From: an uncultured Collinsella sp.
GTDB lineage: Bacteria; Actinomycetota; Coriobacteriia; Coriobacteriales; Coriobacteriaceae
DNA length: 8,872 nucleotides
Reading direction: 5' to 3'
Assembly: GCA_902478885.1 (NCBI GenBank)
Contig: CABSMS010000081.1
Span: forward strand, 1-8,872
Shown here: positions 1-5,375 of the stretch, piece after piece
Position numbering within the stretch: the first letter of the stretch is position 1
How the letters are laid out: each line of letters begins with the position of its first letter
Translations under genes and position numbers: made by a program
The notes under the pieces: model-generated
What the model was told of the DNA's origin: nothing
What the model saw: the letters and a program-made list of their open reading frames with translations, nothing else
Databases searched by the model: none

Positions 1-47
1 CTACACAAGGCTATTCGTCGGCAGCGTCAGATGTGTATAAGAGACAG
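1..47 (+). other. Illumina/Nextera adapter (not genomic)
   Basis: Bases 15-47 are exactly the 33-base Nextera Read-1 adapter: a 14-base TCGTCGGCAGCGTC followed by the 19-base transposase mosaic end AGATGTGTATAAGAGACAG. Bases 1-6 (CTACAC) match the end of the P5 flow-cell oligo, which leaves bases 7-14 (AAGGCTAT) as an 8-base i5 index. From memory this index is S520 of the Nextera XT v2 set. This is untrimmed library sequence, so any open reading frame entering this stretch is artificial there. Confidence 0.98.
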
Positions 48-683
48 GTCGCAGTAGAGCTCCAGGTAGGCCTCGGCCTGGTCTTTGCTGTTGAGGGCAA
101 AGAGCAGGTAGGTGGTGGCAACGTCGGCAGCAGGGGAGCCCTGGGTGGCGTGTGCCCAGTCGCACACAAAGAGCTGGCCGTCGTCGCCGACGATGACGTT
201 GGAGGGGTTGAAGTCGCCGTGGCAGACCTTGAACTCCTTAGTCATGCCGTCCAGACGCTCCTGAAGGTTGTAGCGCGTGGTGGCATTGAGCTGATCAAGG
301 CTGTCGATCATGCGGGCGAACTTGTCGCGCTGACGGTTGAGCAGCGGGGAGGTGTAGCCGTGGATCTCGATCTGGAGGTCGACGAACATCTCGAGGTACT
401 CACCAAAGCGCTGGGGCTCGGCAGTCATCTTCTCGGCAAGGGTGGTGCCCGGAACCTTCTCGGTCACGAGCGCCCAGCCGTTGGCGTTCTCGAGCTGGGA
501 AACCTCGAGAGCCTTGGGGCTGCGGATGCCGCACTCATTGATGCGGGCAAGATTCAAAGCCTCGTTGAACACGTCGGAGACAGGCTTGGTCTCGTTAAAG
601 ACCTTGACGATCTTGTCACCCAGGTCGTAAACGACCTTGTTGCCACGACGGACGAGTTCGGTCTTGGAATCGGGTAGCAGCAT
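48..683 (-). CDS. Aminoglycoside-phosphotransferase-fold kinase, C-terminus cut off by adapter
   Basis: This is a protein-kinase-like phosphotransferase of the APH/choline-kinase superfamily; the substrate cannot be told from the sequence. It would transfer the ATP gamma-phosphate to a small molecule in the cytoplasm. The 212 native residues show a strand with V-x-K-x-F (K27, the likely ATP-phosphate lysine), E41 as the likely helix-C glutamate, the catalytic-loop motif CHGDFNPSNV (H155, D157, N162) and the metal-binding D175 in VCDWA. The ATG at 683 has an AAAGGA Shine-Dalgarno (691-696) seven bases upstream. The native sequence ends at residue 212 (D); the apparent ending LSLIHI plus stop is adapter translation. 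Full-length members are usually longer, so a C-terminal helical part is missing. It lies 88 bases downstream of adhE on the same strand and may be co-transcribed with it. It should not be read as an antibiotic-resistance gene on fold alone. Confidence 0.85.
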
Positions 684-715
684 GGTTGCATCCTTTCAAC
701 GATGCGATAGAAGCG

Positions 716-754
716 ACGGCGGGGGTGTGTGAAACACCCGTGCACCCCCGCCGT
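716..754 (-). terminator. GC-rich hairpin between adhE and the kinase gene; weak terminator candidate
   Basis: A perfect 12-base inverted repeat (ACGGCGGGGGTG at 716-727, CACCCCCGCCGT at 743-754) encloses a 15-base loop. It sits just after the adhE stop codon and would be very stable in the minus-strand transcript. The bases that follow it in that direction (CGCTTCTATC) are only mildly U-rich, so it lacks the run of Us of a classical intrinsic terminator. It could be a leaky terminator, an mRNA 3'-end stabiliser or a leader structure of the kinase gene. Confidence 0.5.
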
Positions 755-771
755 TAAAAACCGTGCTAAAA

Positions 772-3420
772 CTAGCAGACGGCGTAATCCTGGGGCTCGC
801 GGCCGTAGTAGGCGTCCAGGTAGAGCTCCTTGATCTCGCTCATGAGCGGGTAGCGCGGGTTGGCGCCGGTGCACTGGTCGTTGAATGCCTGCTCGGTCAT
901 CTCGTCGAGGGTGTCGAGGAAGTACTGCTCGTCGACACCGTAGTCGGCGATGGTCTTCTTGACGCCGATGAAGTCCTTGAGCTCCTCGAGCTTCGTGATG
1001 AAGTTCTCGAAGACCTCCTTGTCGTCCTTGCCCTCGATGCCGCAGTACTTGGCCATCTCGGCGTAGTTGTGCAGCGCGTTGGGGTAAGGATACTGGGAGA
1101 AGGTACCCATCTTGACGGGAGCCTCGGCGGCGTTGTAGCGCATGACGCGGGTCAGGATGACGGCGTTTGCGAGGCCGTGGGGCAGGTGATGGAAAGCGCC
1201 GAGCTTGTGGGCCATGGAGTGGTTGAGGCCCAGGAAGGCGTTGGCGAAGGCCATACCGGCCATGCAGGAGGCGTTGTGCATCTCCTCGCGGGCGTGCGGG
1301 TCCTTGGCGCCGTTCGTGAAGCTGGAGGGCAGGTTCTCAAAGACGAGCTTAGCGGCGCGCTCGGAGAGGCCCTTGGTGTAGTCGGAAGCCATGATGGAGA
1401 CGTAGGACTCGATGGCGTGGGTCATGACGTCGATGCCGGAGGCAGCGGTCAGGCCGCGCGGGGCGGTCATGCAGTTGTCGGCGTCGACGATAGCCATGTT
1501 GGGGAGCAGCGCGTAGTCGGCGAGCGGCCACTTGATGCCGGTCTCCTTGTCGGTGATGATGGCGAACGGCGTGCACTCGGAGCCGGTACCCGAAGAGGTC
1601 GGGACGGCGACGAAGTAGGCCTTCTTGCCCATCTCGGGGAAGGTGAAGATACGCTTGCGGATGTCCATGAAGTCCATGGCCATGTCCTCAAACTTGCACT
1701 CGGGGTGCTCGTACATCATCCACATGATCTTGCCGGCGTCCATAGCGGAGCCACCGCCGACGGCGATGATGACGTCCGGCTCAAAGAGAGCCATCTGCTT
1801 GGCGCCGCGACGTGCGCACTGCAGCGACGGATCGGGCTCGACGTCGTAGAAGCAGTCGTGGGCGATGCCCATCTCGTCGAGCTTGGCCTCGATGGCGCGG
1901 GTGTTGCCATTCTTGAAGAGGAACTGGTCGGTGACGATGAAGGCGCGCTTCTTGCCCATGACGTTGCCCAGCTCGTCGAGGGCGACGGGCGTGGAACCCT
2001 TCTTGAAGTAGACCTTCTCGGGAGCGCGGAACCACAGCATGTTCTCACGGCGCTCGGCCACAGTCTTAACGTTGATCAAGTGCTTCACCCCAACGTTCTC
2101 GGAGACGGAGTTGCCGCCCCAGGAGCCGCAGCCCAGGGTCAGAGACGGCTTCATGCCAAAGTTGTACAGGTCACCGATGCCGCCGTGCGAGGACGGGGTG
2201 TTGATGACGATACGGCAGGCCTTCATGACGTGCTCGAACAGGCTGATCTTCTCGGCCTGGGCGGGGTGCACGTACAGAGAGGCGGTGTGGCCCGGGCCAC
2301 CGGCGAGCACCAGGTGCTCGGCCTTGTCGACGGCCTCCTGGAAGTCCTTGGCGTGATACATGGCCAGGACCGGGGAGAGCTTCTCGTGGGAGAACTCCTC
2401 CTTGGCGGGGTCGGTGGAGGTGACCTCGGCGATCAGGATCTTGGTCTTGGCAGGAACCTCGATGCCGGCGAGCTCGGCGATCTTGGCGGCAGCCATGCCG
2501 GGGATGCGGTGATCGAGGGCGCCGTTCTTGAACATGGCGGCACGCAGGGCCTCCATCTCGGCACCCTGCTTGACGAAGTAGCAGCCGCGCTTCTGGAACT
2601 CGGCCTTAACCTGGTCATAGATGGTGTCGATGACGGTCACGGACTGCTCGGAAGCGCAGATCATGCCGTTGTCGAAGGTCTTGGAGTGGATGATGGAGTT
2701 GACGGCGAGCAGCACGTCGGCGGTGTCGTCGATGACGACCGGGGTGTTACCGGCGCCAACGCCCAGGGCGGGCTTGCCCGAGGAGTAAGCGGCCTTGACC
2801 ATGCCCGGGCCACCGGTGGCGAGGATGATGTCGACGTCGCGCATGACCATGTTGGTCAGCTCAATGGAGGGGACATCGACCCAGCCGATGATGCCCTCGG
2901 GGGCGCCGGCCTTGACGGCAGCGTCAAGCACGAGCTTGGCGGCGGCGATGGTGCACTTGGCGGCTGCCGGGTGCGGGGAGATGATGATGGCGTTGCGGGT
3001 CTTCAGGCAGATCAGCGTCTTGAAGATCGCGGTGGAGGTGGGGTTGGTCGTCGGGATGACGGCGCCCACGATGCCGATGGGCTCGGCGATCTTGGTGATG
3101 CCGTAAGCCTCGTCGCGCTCCAGGACACCACAGGTCTTGGTGTTCTTGTAAGCGTTGTAGATGTACTCTGCGGCGTAGTGGTTCTTGATGACCTTGTCCT
3201 CAAGAACGCCGCGGCCGGTCTCCTCGATGGCCAACTTCGCCAACGGGATACGAGCCTTGTTGGCGGCCATGGCGGCCTCATAGAAGATCTTGTCGACCTG
3301 CTCCTGCGTGTACGTAGCAAAAAGCGCCTGGGCCTCTCGCATCTGAGCGAGCTTAGCCTCAAGCGCCTCTACGTTGTCCACAATTGCGGGAGTAGTGTTT
3401 TCCGGTGACTTTTTCACCAT
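772..3420 (-). CDS. adhE: Bifunctional acetaldehyde-CoA / alcohol dehydrogenase AdhE
   Basis: AdhE reduces acetyl-CoA to acetaldehyde and then to ethanol, re-oxidising two NADH in fermentation; in other bacteria it assembles into cytoplasmic filaments (spirosomes). The 882 residues are close to the E. coli length (891). The N-terminal CoA-acylating aldehyde dehydrogenase half (about 15-445) carries the nucleotide-site motif GVGAGNTP and the catalytic cysteine C255 in NGMICASEQS. After a linker, the C-terminal iron-dependent alcohol dehydrogenase half (about 460-870) has GGGSAMDAGK (555-564) and the iron ligands D664, H668, H734 and H748, at a constant +11 offset from the E. coli residues as I recall them. 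The ATG at 3420 is chosen because AAGGAGA (3426-3432) lies five bases upstream. The reading frame is intact. It has its own upstream promoter region and is followed by a phosphotransferase-fold gene. Confidence 0.97.
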   Translation of the reverse strand: MVKKSPENTTPAIVDNVEALEAKLAQMREAQALFATYTQEQVDKIFYEAAMAANKARIPLAKLAIEETGRGVLEDKVIKNHYAAEYIYNAYKNTKTCGVLERDEAYGITKIAEPIGIVGAVIPTTNPTSTAIFKTLICLKTRNAIIISPHPAAAKCTIAAAKLVLDAAVKAGAPEGIIGWVDVPSIELTNMVMRDVDIILATGGPGMVKAAYSSGKPALGVGAGNTPVVIDDTADVLLAVNSIIHSKTFDNGMICASEQSVTVIDTIYDQVKAEFQKRGCYFVKQGAEMEALRAAMFKNGALDHRIPGMAAAKIAELAGIEVPAKTKILIAEVTSTDPAKEEFSHEKLSPVLAMYHAKDFQEAVDKAEHLVLAGGPGHTASLYVHPAQAEKISLFEHVMKACRIVINTPSSHGGIGDLYNFGMKPSLTLGCGSWGGNSVSENVGVKHLINVKTVAERRENMLWFRAPEKVYFKKGSTPVALDELGNVMGKKRAFIVTDQFLFKNGNTRAIEAKLDEMGIAHDCFYDVEPDPSLQCARRGAKQMALFEPDVIIAVGGGSAMDAGKIMWMMYEHPECKFEDMAMDFMDIRKRIFTFPEMGKKAYFVAVPTSSGTGSECTPFAIITDKETGIKWPLADYALLPNMAIVDADNCMTAPRGLTAASGIDVMTHAIESYVSIMASDYTKGLSERAAKLVFENLPSSFTNGAKDPHAREEMHNASCMAGMAFANAFLGLNHSMAHKLGAFHHLPHGLANAVILTRVMRYNAAEAPVKMGTFSQYPYPNALHNYAEMAKYCGIEGKDDKEVFENFITKLEELKDFIGVKKTIADYGVDEQYFLDTLDEMTEQAFNDQCTGANPRYPLMSEIKELYLDAYYGREPQDYAVC

Positions 3421-3460
3421 TTGTGTCTCCTTGCGATCGGAGATTTACCCTACGTCTTGC

Positions 3461-3469
3461 ATGATAGCA
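3461..3469 (-). promoter_or_regulatory. Candidate extended -10 promoter of adhE
   Basis: On the minus strand this reads TGC-TATCAT, an extended -10 element about 40 bases upstream of the adhE ATG. No good -35 box is seen at 16-18 bases, which fits an extended -10 promoter. The element lies inside a small perfect inverted repeat, TCTTGC-ATGATA-GCAAGA (3455-3472), so a protein bound there would cover the -10. It resembles the rpmB candidate (TGCTATAGT at 4979-4987). This is motif reading only. Confidence 0.42.
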
Positions 3470-3512
3470 AGAAATTATTCGGTGAACGGTAAGATTCCCG
3501 TAAAAGGCACAC

Positions 3513-3542
3513 TAAAACGCTTCAATAAACTGAAGCGTTTTA
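3513..3542. repeat. 12-base inverted repeat upstream of adhE (operator or bidirectional terminator)
   Basis: The arms TAAAACGCTTCA (3513-3524) and TGAAGCGTTTTA (3531-3542) are perfect complements around a six-base spacer ATAAAC. As RNA it would form a hairpin whose base ends in U on either strand, so it could stop transcription in both directions. As DNA it is a symmetric site about 45-75 bases upstream of the expected adhE transcription start, where a regulator could bind. I do not recognise a consensus (not an obvious Rex or cre site). Confidence 0.5.
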
Positions 3543-3577
3543 ACTAAAACTATTTGCCTGCTCCACCGCCCCGCTCG

Positions 3578-3624
3578 TTGGGGACAGACTTACATGAGTG
3601 CTTTCACTCATTGGGGACAGACAT
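3578..3624 (+). repeat. Left inverted repeat with two TTGGGGACAGAC copies
   Basis: Two direct copies of TTGGGGACAGAC begin at 3578 and 3611, a 33-base period. Between them ATGAGTG (3594-3600) and CACTCAT (3605-3611) form a perfect 7-base-pair hairpin with a CTTT loop. A degenerate third copy of the flank, CCGCTCATTGG at 3660-3670, resembles CCGCTCGTTGG at 3571-3581 with one mismatch. Confidence 0.9.
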
Positions 3625-3753
3625 CGATTTGCCATTTTGCCGTTCTGGGCCTGTTTTTGCCGCTCATTGGATATAAATAGATCACAGGCTCAGCATTTCG
3701 CGTTCCTTCTCTCCTTTTAGGTGTTGCCTGTTCAGTTTTGAAAGGAGAGATTT

Positions 3754-4530
3754 ATGCCTCGATGCGCCCGTGCCGTTTCGCTCACCGGCTATTACCACGT
3801 CTTTGACCGCGGCAACTCCAAACAGATTATTTTTGAAGATGACTCCGACCGTTATCGTTTCTTATCGGATATCTCGGACAGGTTTGCGCGCCATGACGTG
3901 GCGGTGTTAGCTTGGTGCCTTATGGACAACCACTTCCATTTGATGATTGATGACCCATTTGACAACCTTTCAAAGGCAATGCAGTGCGCGCTGACGGCAT
4001 ATGCTAAGTATTTCAATGGGAAAACGGGGAGAACGGGACATCTGTTTGACAATCGCTATTCGCGGGTCGCGGTTGAGTCGGACACGCAGGCGGTGCAGCT
4101 GCTCGACTATATTCATCTCAATCCCGTGAAAGGTGCGCTTGACTCGCTCGAGGCGTACCGCTGGTCAAGCTATAAGGCGTATCAGCTGGGCTATGATCCC
4201 TTTGACATCTGTGATGCGGCCCCTATGCTCGATATTGTCGGAGGCTCCCGTTGCTATTGCGAGCATCTCGAGGAAGTTGCCGGGCGCATCTGGTCAATGG
4301 AGGTTCTTCCACGCCGGCGGATCCCCGATGAGGAGGCCCTTTCCGTTGCGCGCGAAGTTCTGCCGAGCATAGATCCTGCACTGCTCAAAGCCCTGCCACG
4401 CCCCGAACGCGATGCGTGTCTGCTGAGGCTCAGGCGGGCGCATCTCACGGTCAAGCAAATTGCCCGTATCACCGGCATCGGCGCTACAAGCGTGACCAAG
4501 GCAACTGCAGGCTGGAAGGATGCTGCGTGA
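3754..4530 (+). CDS. REP-associated tyrosine transposase (RAYT), Y1/HUH superfamily
   Basis: This is a single-strand DNA nuclease/transposase of the Y1_Tnp (IS200-like) superfamily that cleaves DNA through a tyrosine-DNA link, probably acting on the flanking repeats. The N-terminal domain (about 1-135) begins with the typical YYHVFDRG. It holds the metal-binding pair H60-x-H62 in DNHFHLM and the likely nucleophile Y119 in LDYIHLNPV. The C-terminal part is a longer tail than in minimal IS200 TnpA and ends with a probable helix-turn-helix (about 229-252, LTVKQIARITGIGATSV). At 258 residues with an intact frame it could be active. The ATG at 3754 has an AAAGGAGAG site (3741-3749) just upstream; TATAAA at 3672-3677 is a possible -10. 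The first few hundred bases are visibly richer in A/T than the neighbouring genes, which suggests acquisition. A domesticated RAYT is the main alternative to an active transposase. Confidence 0.88.
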   Translation: MPRCARAVSLTGYYHVFDRGNSKQIIFEDDSDRYRFLSDISDRFARHDVAVLAWCLMDNHFHLMIDDPFDNLSKAMQCALTAYAKYFNGKTGRTGHLFDNRYSRVAVESDTQAVQLLDYIHLNPVKGALDSLEAYRWSSYKAYQLGYDPFDICDAAPMLDIVGGSRCYCEHLEEVAGRIWSMEVLPRRRIPDEEALSVAREVLPSIDPALLKALPRPERDACLLRLRRAHLTVKQIARITGIGATSVTKATAGWKDAA

Positions 4531-4571
4531 GGCAGAGGCCGGAGCCAGTCAGTGCGCCGCATGCGTGCTTC

Positions 4572-4618
4572 ATGTCTGTCCCCAATGCGTGAAAGCACTC
4601 ATGTAAGTCTGTCCCCAA
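4572..4618 (-). repeat. Right inverted repeat with two TTGGGGACAGAC copies
   Basis: On the minus strand this repeats the left end, with TTGGGGACAGAC copies ending at 4618 and 4585, again 33 bases apart. The internal hairpin has one mismatch here (ATGCGTG against CACTCAT). Just outside, AATGAGTGC occurs twice in tandem (4617-4625 and 4626-4634), repeating the hairpin-arm sequence. Confidence 0.9.
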
Positions 4619-4636
4619 TGAGTGCAATGAGTGCAA

Positions 4637-4667
4637 AAAGGCGCCCTCCGTAGGGGAGGGCGCCTTT
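4637..4667 (-). terminator. Intrinsic terminator of rpmB
   Basis: A perfect 13-base-pair stem (AAAGGCGCCCTCC at 4637-4649, GGAGGGCGCCTTT at 4655-4667) has the five-base loop GTAGG. On the minus strand it is followed by a run of Us (the As at 4635-4639), giving a strong intrinsic terminator about 70 bases after the rpmB stop. The plus-strand side ends in UUU, so it may also stop transcripts coming from the transposase gene. Confidence 0.88.
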
Positions 4668-4735
4668 GGTAAGTTCTATATGAACGCGAGGTCTTTGACC
4701 CGGAGAGTCCGAGGTACTTGTTGGTAAGACCTTAT

Positions 4736-4924
4736 TTAGGAGCGCGCAACCTTGCCGGACTTGAGGCAGGTGGAGCAAACGTTCATCTTGCGACGGTGAC
4801 CATCGACGACGACGTAGACGCGCTGGATGTTGGGGCGGAACTTACGGTTGGTGACGCGGTGAGAGTGGCTGATGGAGCGACCGGCAACGGGGTGCTTACC
4901 GCAAACTTCGCAAACTTTGGACAT
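4736..4924 (-). CDS. rpmB: 50S ribosomal protein bL28, zinc-binding form
   Basis: bL28 is a small structural protein of the large ribosomal subunit. The 62-residue product has the family sequence throughout, including the basic RxISHSHRVTNRKFRPN stretch. It carries two CxxC pairs (C5/C8 in CEVC and C50/C53 in CSTC), the zinc-ribbon form; many bacteria also encode a cysteine-free paralogue used under zinc limitation. The frame stays open to 4972, but the ATG at 4924 is chosen because AAGGAGGGT (4930-4938) lies five bases upstream and homologues start MSKVCE or similar. It is transcribed alone, divergently from pyrR, with its own promoter and terminator. Confidence 0.97.
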   Translation of the reverse strand: MSKVCEVCGKHPVAGRSISHSHRVTNRKFRPNIQRVYVVVDGHRRKMNVCSTCLKSGKVARS

Positions 4925-4929
4925 AACTG

Positions 4930-4938
4930 ACCCTCCTT
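4930..4938 (-). promoter_or_regulatory. Shine-Dalgarno that fixes the rpmB start
   Basis: AAGGAGGGT on the minus strand, close to the full anti-SD complement, lies five bases before the ATG at 4924. It would fall inside the coding region if the longer frame from 4972 were used, so it argues for the 62-residue protein. Confidence 0.85.
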
Positions 4939-4940
4939 GG

Positions 4941-4960
4941 GCGACAAACGAACATGTCGC
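4941..4960 (-). promoter_or_regulatory. Inverted repeat in the rpmB 5' leader
   Basis: GCGACA (4941-4946) and TGTCGC (4955-4960) are perfect complements around an eight-base loop. The repeat lies between the candidate promoter and the Shine-Dalgarno, so a hairpin would form just before the ribosome-binding site. It could tune rpmB translation, for example by ribosomal-protein feedback, but nothing in the sequence proves this. Confidence 0.35.
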
Positions 4961-4978
4961 GTTAACAAACAAGCCTGA

Positions 4979-4987
4979 ACTATAGCA
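4979..4987 (-). promoter_or_regulatory. Candidate extended -10 promoter of rpmB
   Basis: The minus strand reads TGC-TATAGT, a good extended -10 about 55 bases upstream of the rpmB ATG. No convincing -35 is seen at standard spacing. It matches the adhE candidate in having TGCTAT. Confidence 0.5.
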
Positions 4988-5040
4988 CAGAAGCAGCTCC
5001 CTGTGCGTAATCTACACAGAGATATTCCTCTTTTGGCGAT

Positions 5041-5213
5041 AGTGCTCACGCCACGGCCCTGGACGTAGATCCGATTTGCGTGCAGCAGAGGGGATTATGC
5101 CAGCTCGTGCGTGCGTTTTCAAGCTCGTCCCACAAATATATATAGGTTTATTGAGCATTGGGCTCCGTTTACGGATTGCTCTGTATTAATGCTCGCAATT
5201 AAGCTCGAGGTTG
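5041..5213. other. Intergenic stretch without a recognised gene
   Basis: This part of the rpmB-pyrR divergent region has no plausible coding frame. It contains an A/T-rich patch (CAAATATATATAGG, 5134-5147), a small perfect inverted repeat TCCGT-TT-ACGGA (5164-5175) and a distant inverted pair GAGCATT (5153-5159) / AATGCTC (5188-5194) just upstream of the pyrR promoter candidate. These might be operator sites; I recognise no consensus. Confidence 0.4.
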
Positions 5214-5221
5214 GCTACACT
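5214..5221 (+). promoter_or_regulatory. Candidate -10 region of the pyr operon
   Basis: GC-TACACT fits the actinobacterial TANNNT -10 pattern and shares GCTANNNT with the adhE (GCTATCAT) and rpmB (GCTATAGT) candidates. Transcription would start near 5228-5230, giving a leader of about 146 bases that contains all the attenuator hairpins. The -35 region is weak. Confidence 0.4.
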
Positions 5222-5239
5222 ATCCCTTGACCATTAAAG

Positions 5240-5336
5240 GGGTACGAGATACCCACATGGAATTACATAGCTGCCAAAGAGCAGCCCTTCCTGTGGGTGT
5301 CTGGTCCGCTTTAAGCGGTCGGGCATCTATTTTTTT
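5240..5336 (+). promoter_or_regulatory. pyr operon leader: three-state transcription attenuator
   Basis: Three hairpins compete. (1) GGGTA (5240-5244) pairs with TACCC (5250-5254). (2) An antiterminator pairs 5247-5257 with 5292-5302, 11 pairs with one G-U (core GATACCCAC with GTGGGTGTC). (3) A terminator pairs 5294-5309 with 5315-5329, and is followed by seven Us. Hairpin 1 blocks the left arm of hairpin 2, and hairpin 2 blocks the left arm of hairpin 3, the logic of PyrR attenuation known from Bacillus. Inside the antiterminator, GCTGC (5270-5274) and GCAGC (5281-5285) form a hairpin with the hexaloop CAAAGA. Placed directly before pyrR, this very likely adjusts transcription to UMP/PRPP levels. 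The ligand is inferred from position. Confidence 0.75.
5294..5336 (+). terminator. Attenuator terminator before pyrR
   Basis: Arms 5294-5309 and 5315-5329 give 15 pairs (five G-U), with one bulged U at 5305 and a five-base loop, followed by seven Us (5330-5336). It ends 39 bases before the pyrR start codon. Confidence 0.82.
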
Positions 5337-5354
5337 GACTGTGTCAGCAGTCAA
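5335..5354 (+). promoter_or_regulatory. Hairpin just upstream of the pyrR ribosome-binding site
   Basis: TTGACTG (5335-5341) and CAGTCAA (5348-5354) form a perfect seven-base-pair stem with a six-base loop. It sits between the terminator and the AAGGAGAT site (5366-5373), where it could affect pyrR translation or act as a pause site. The role is unknown. Confidence 0.4.
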
Positions 5355-5375
5355 GACATGTGAGGAAGGAGATCG

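Larger units (their letters stand above)
3578..4618 (+). mobile_element. RAYT-type transposase unit bounded by 47-base inverted repeats
   Basis: A single Y1-transposase gene is framed by inverted repeats at 3578-3624 and 4572-4618 that match at 46 of 47 positions (the only difference is at 3608). The layout matches REP-associated tyrosine transposase loci, where the gene lies between inverted copies of a short palindromic repeat. Simple IS200/IS605 elements instead have subterminal hairpins without inverted ends. It occupies the space between the adhE promoter region and the rpmB terminator, so no gene is broken. I see no clear target duplication, as expected for single-strand transposition. 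The true ends are uncertain by a few bases. Confidence 0.75.

Noticed and set aside
48..683. Antibiotic-resistance aminoglycoside phosphotransferase
   Set aside because: Only the general fold motifs (HGD, DW) are present. The wider family has many metabolic members, and nothing links this one to aminoglycosides.
763..3408. An 881-codon open frame on the plus strand, antisense to adhE
   Set aside because: It is in exact codon register with adhE, so it stays open simply because adhE almost never uses TTA, CTA or TCA codons, as expected in a high-GC genome. Its translation is low-complexity (rich in G, V, L, D, H) and it has no proper ribosome-binding site.
3578..4618. CRISPR-like array, because of repeated TTGGGGACAGAC units
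   Set aside because: There are only two units at each end, in inverted orientation around a transposase gene, with no run of equal repeats and unique spacers.
4925..4972. N-terminal extension of rpmB to 4972
   Set aside because: The 16 extra residues would be encoded over the Shine-Dalgarno and leader repeat, and bL28 starts at MSKVCE.
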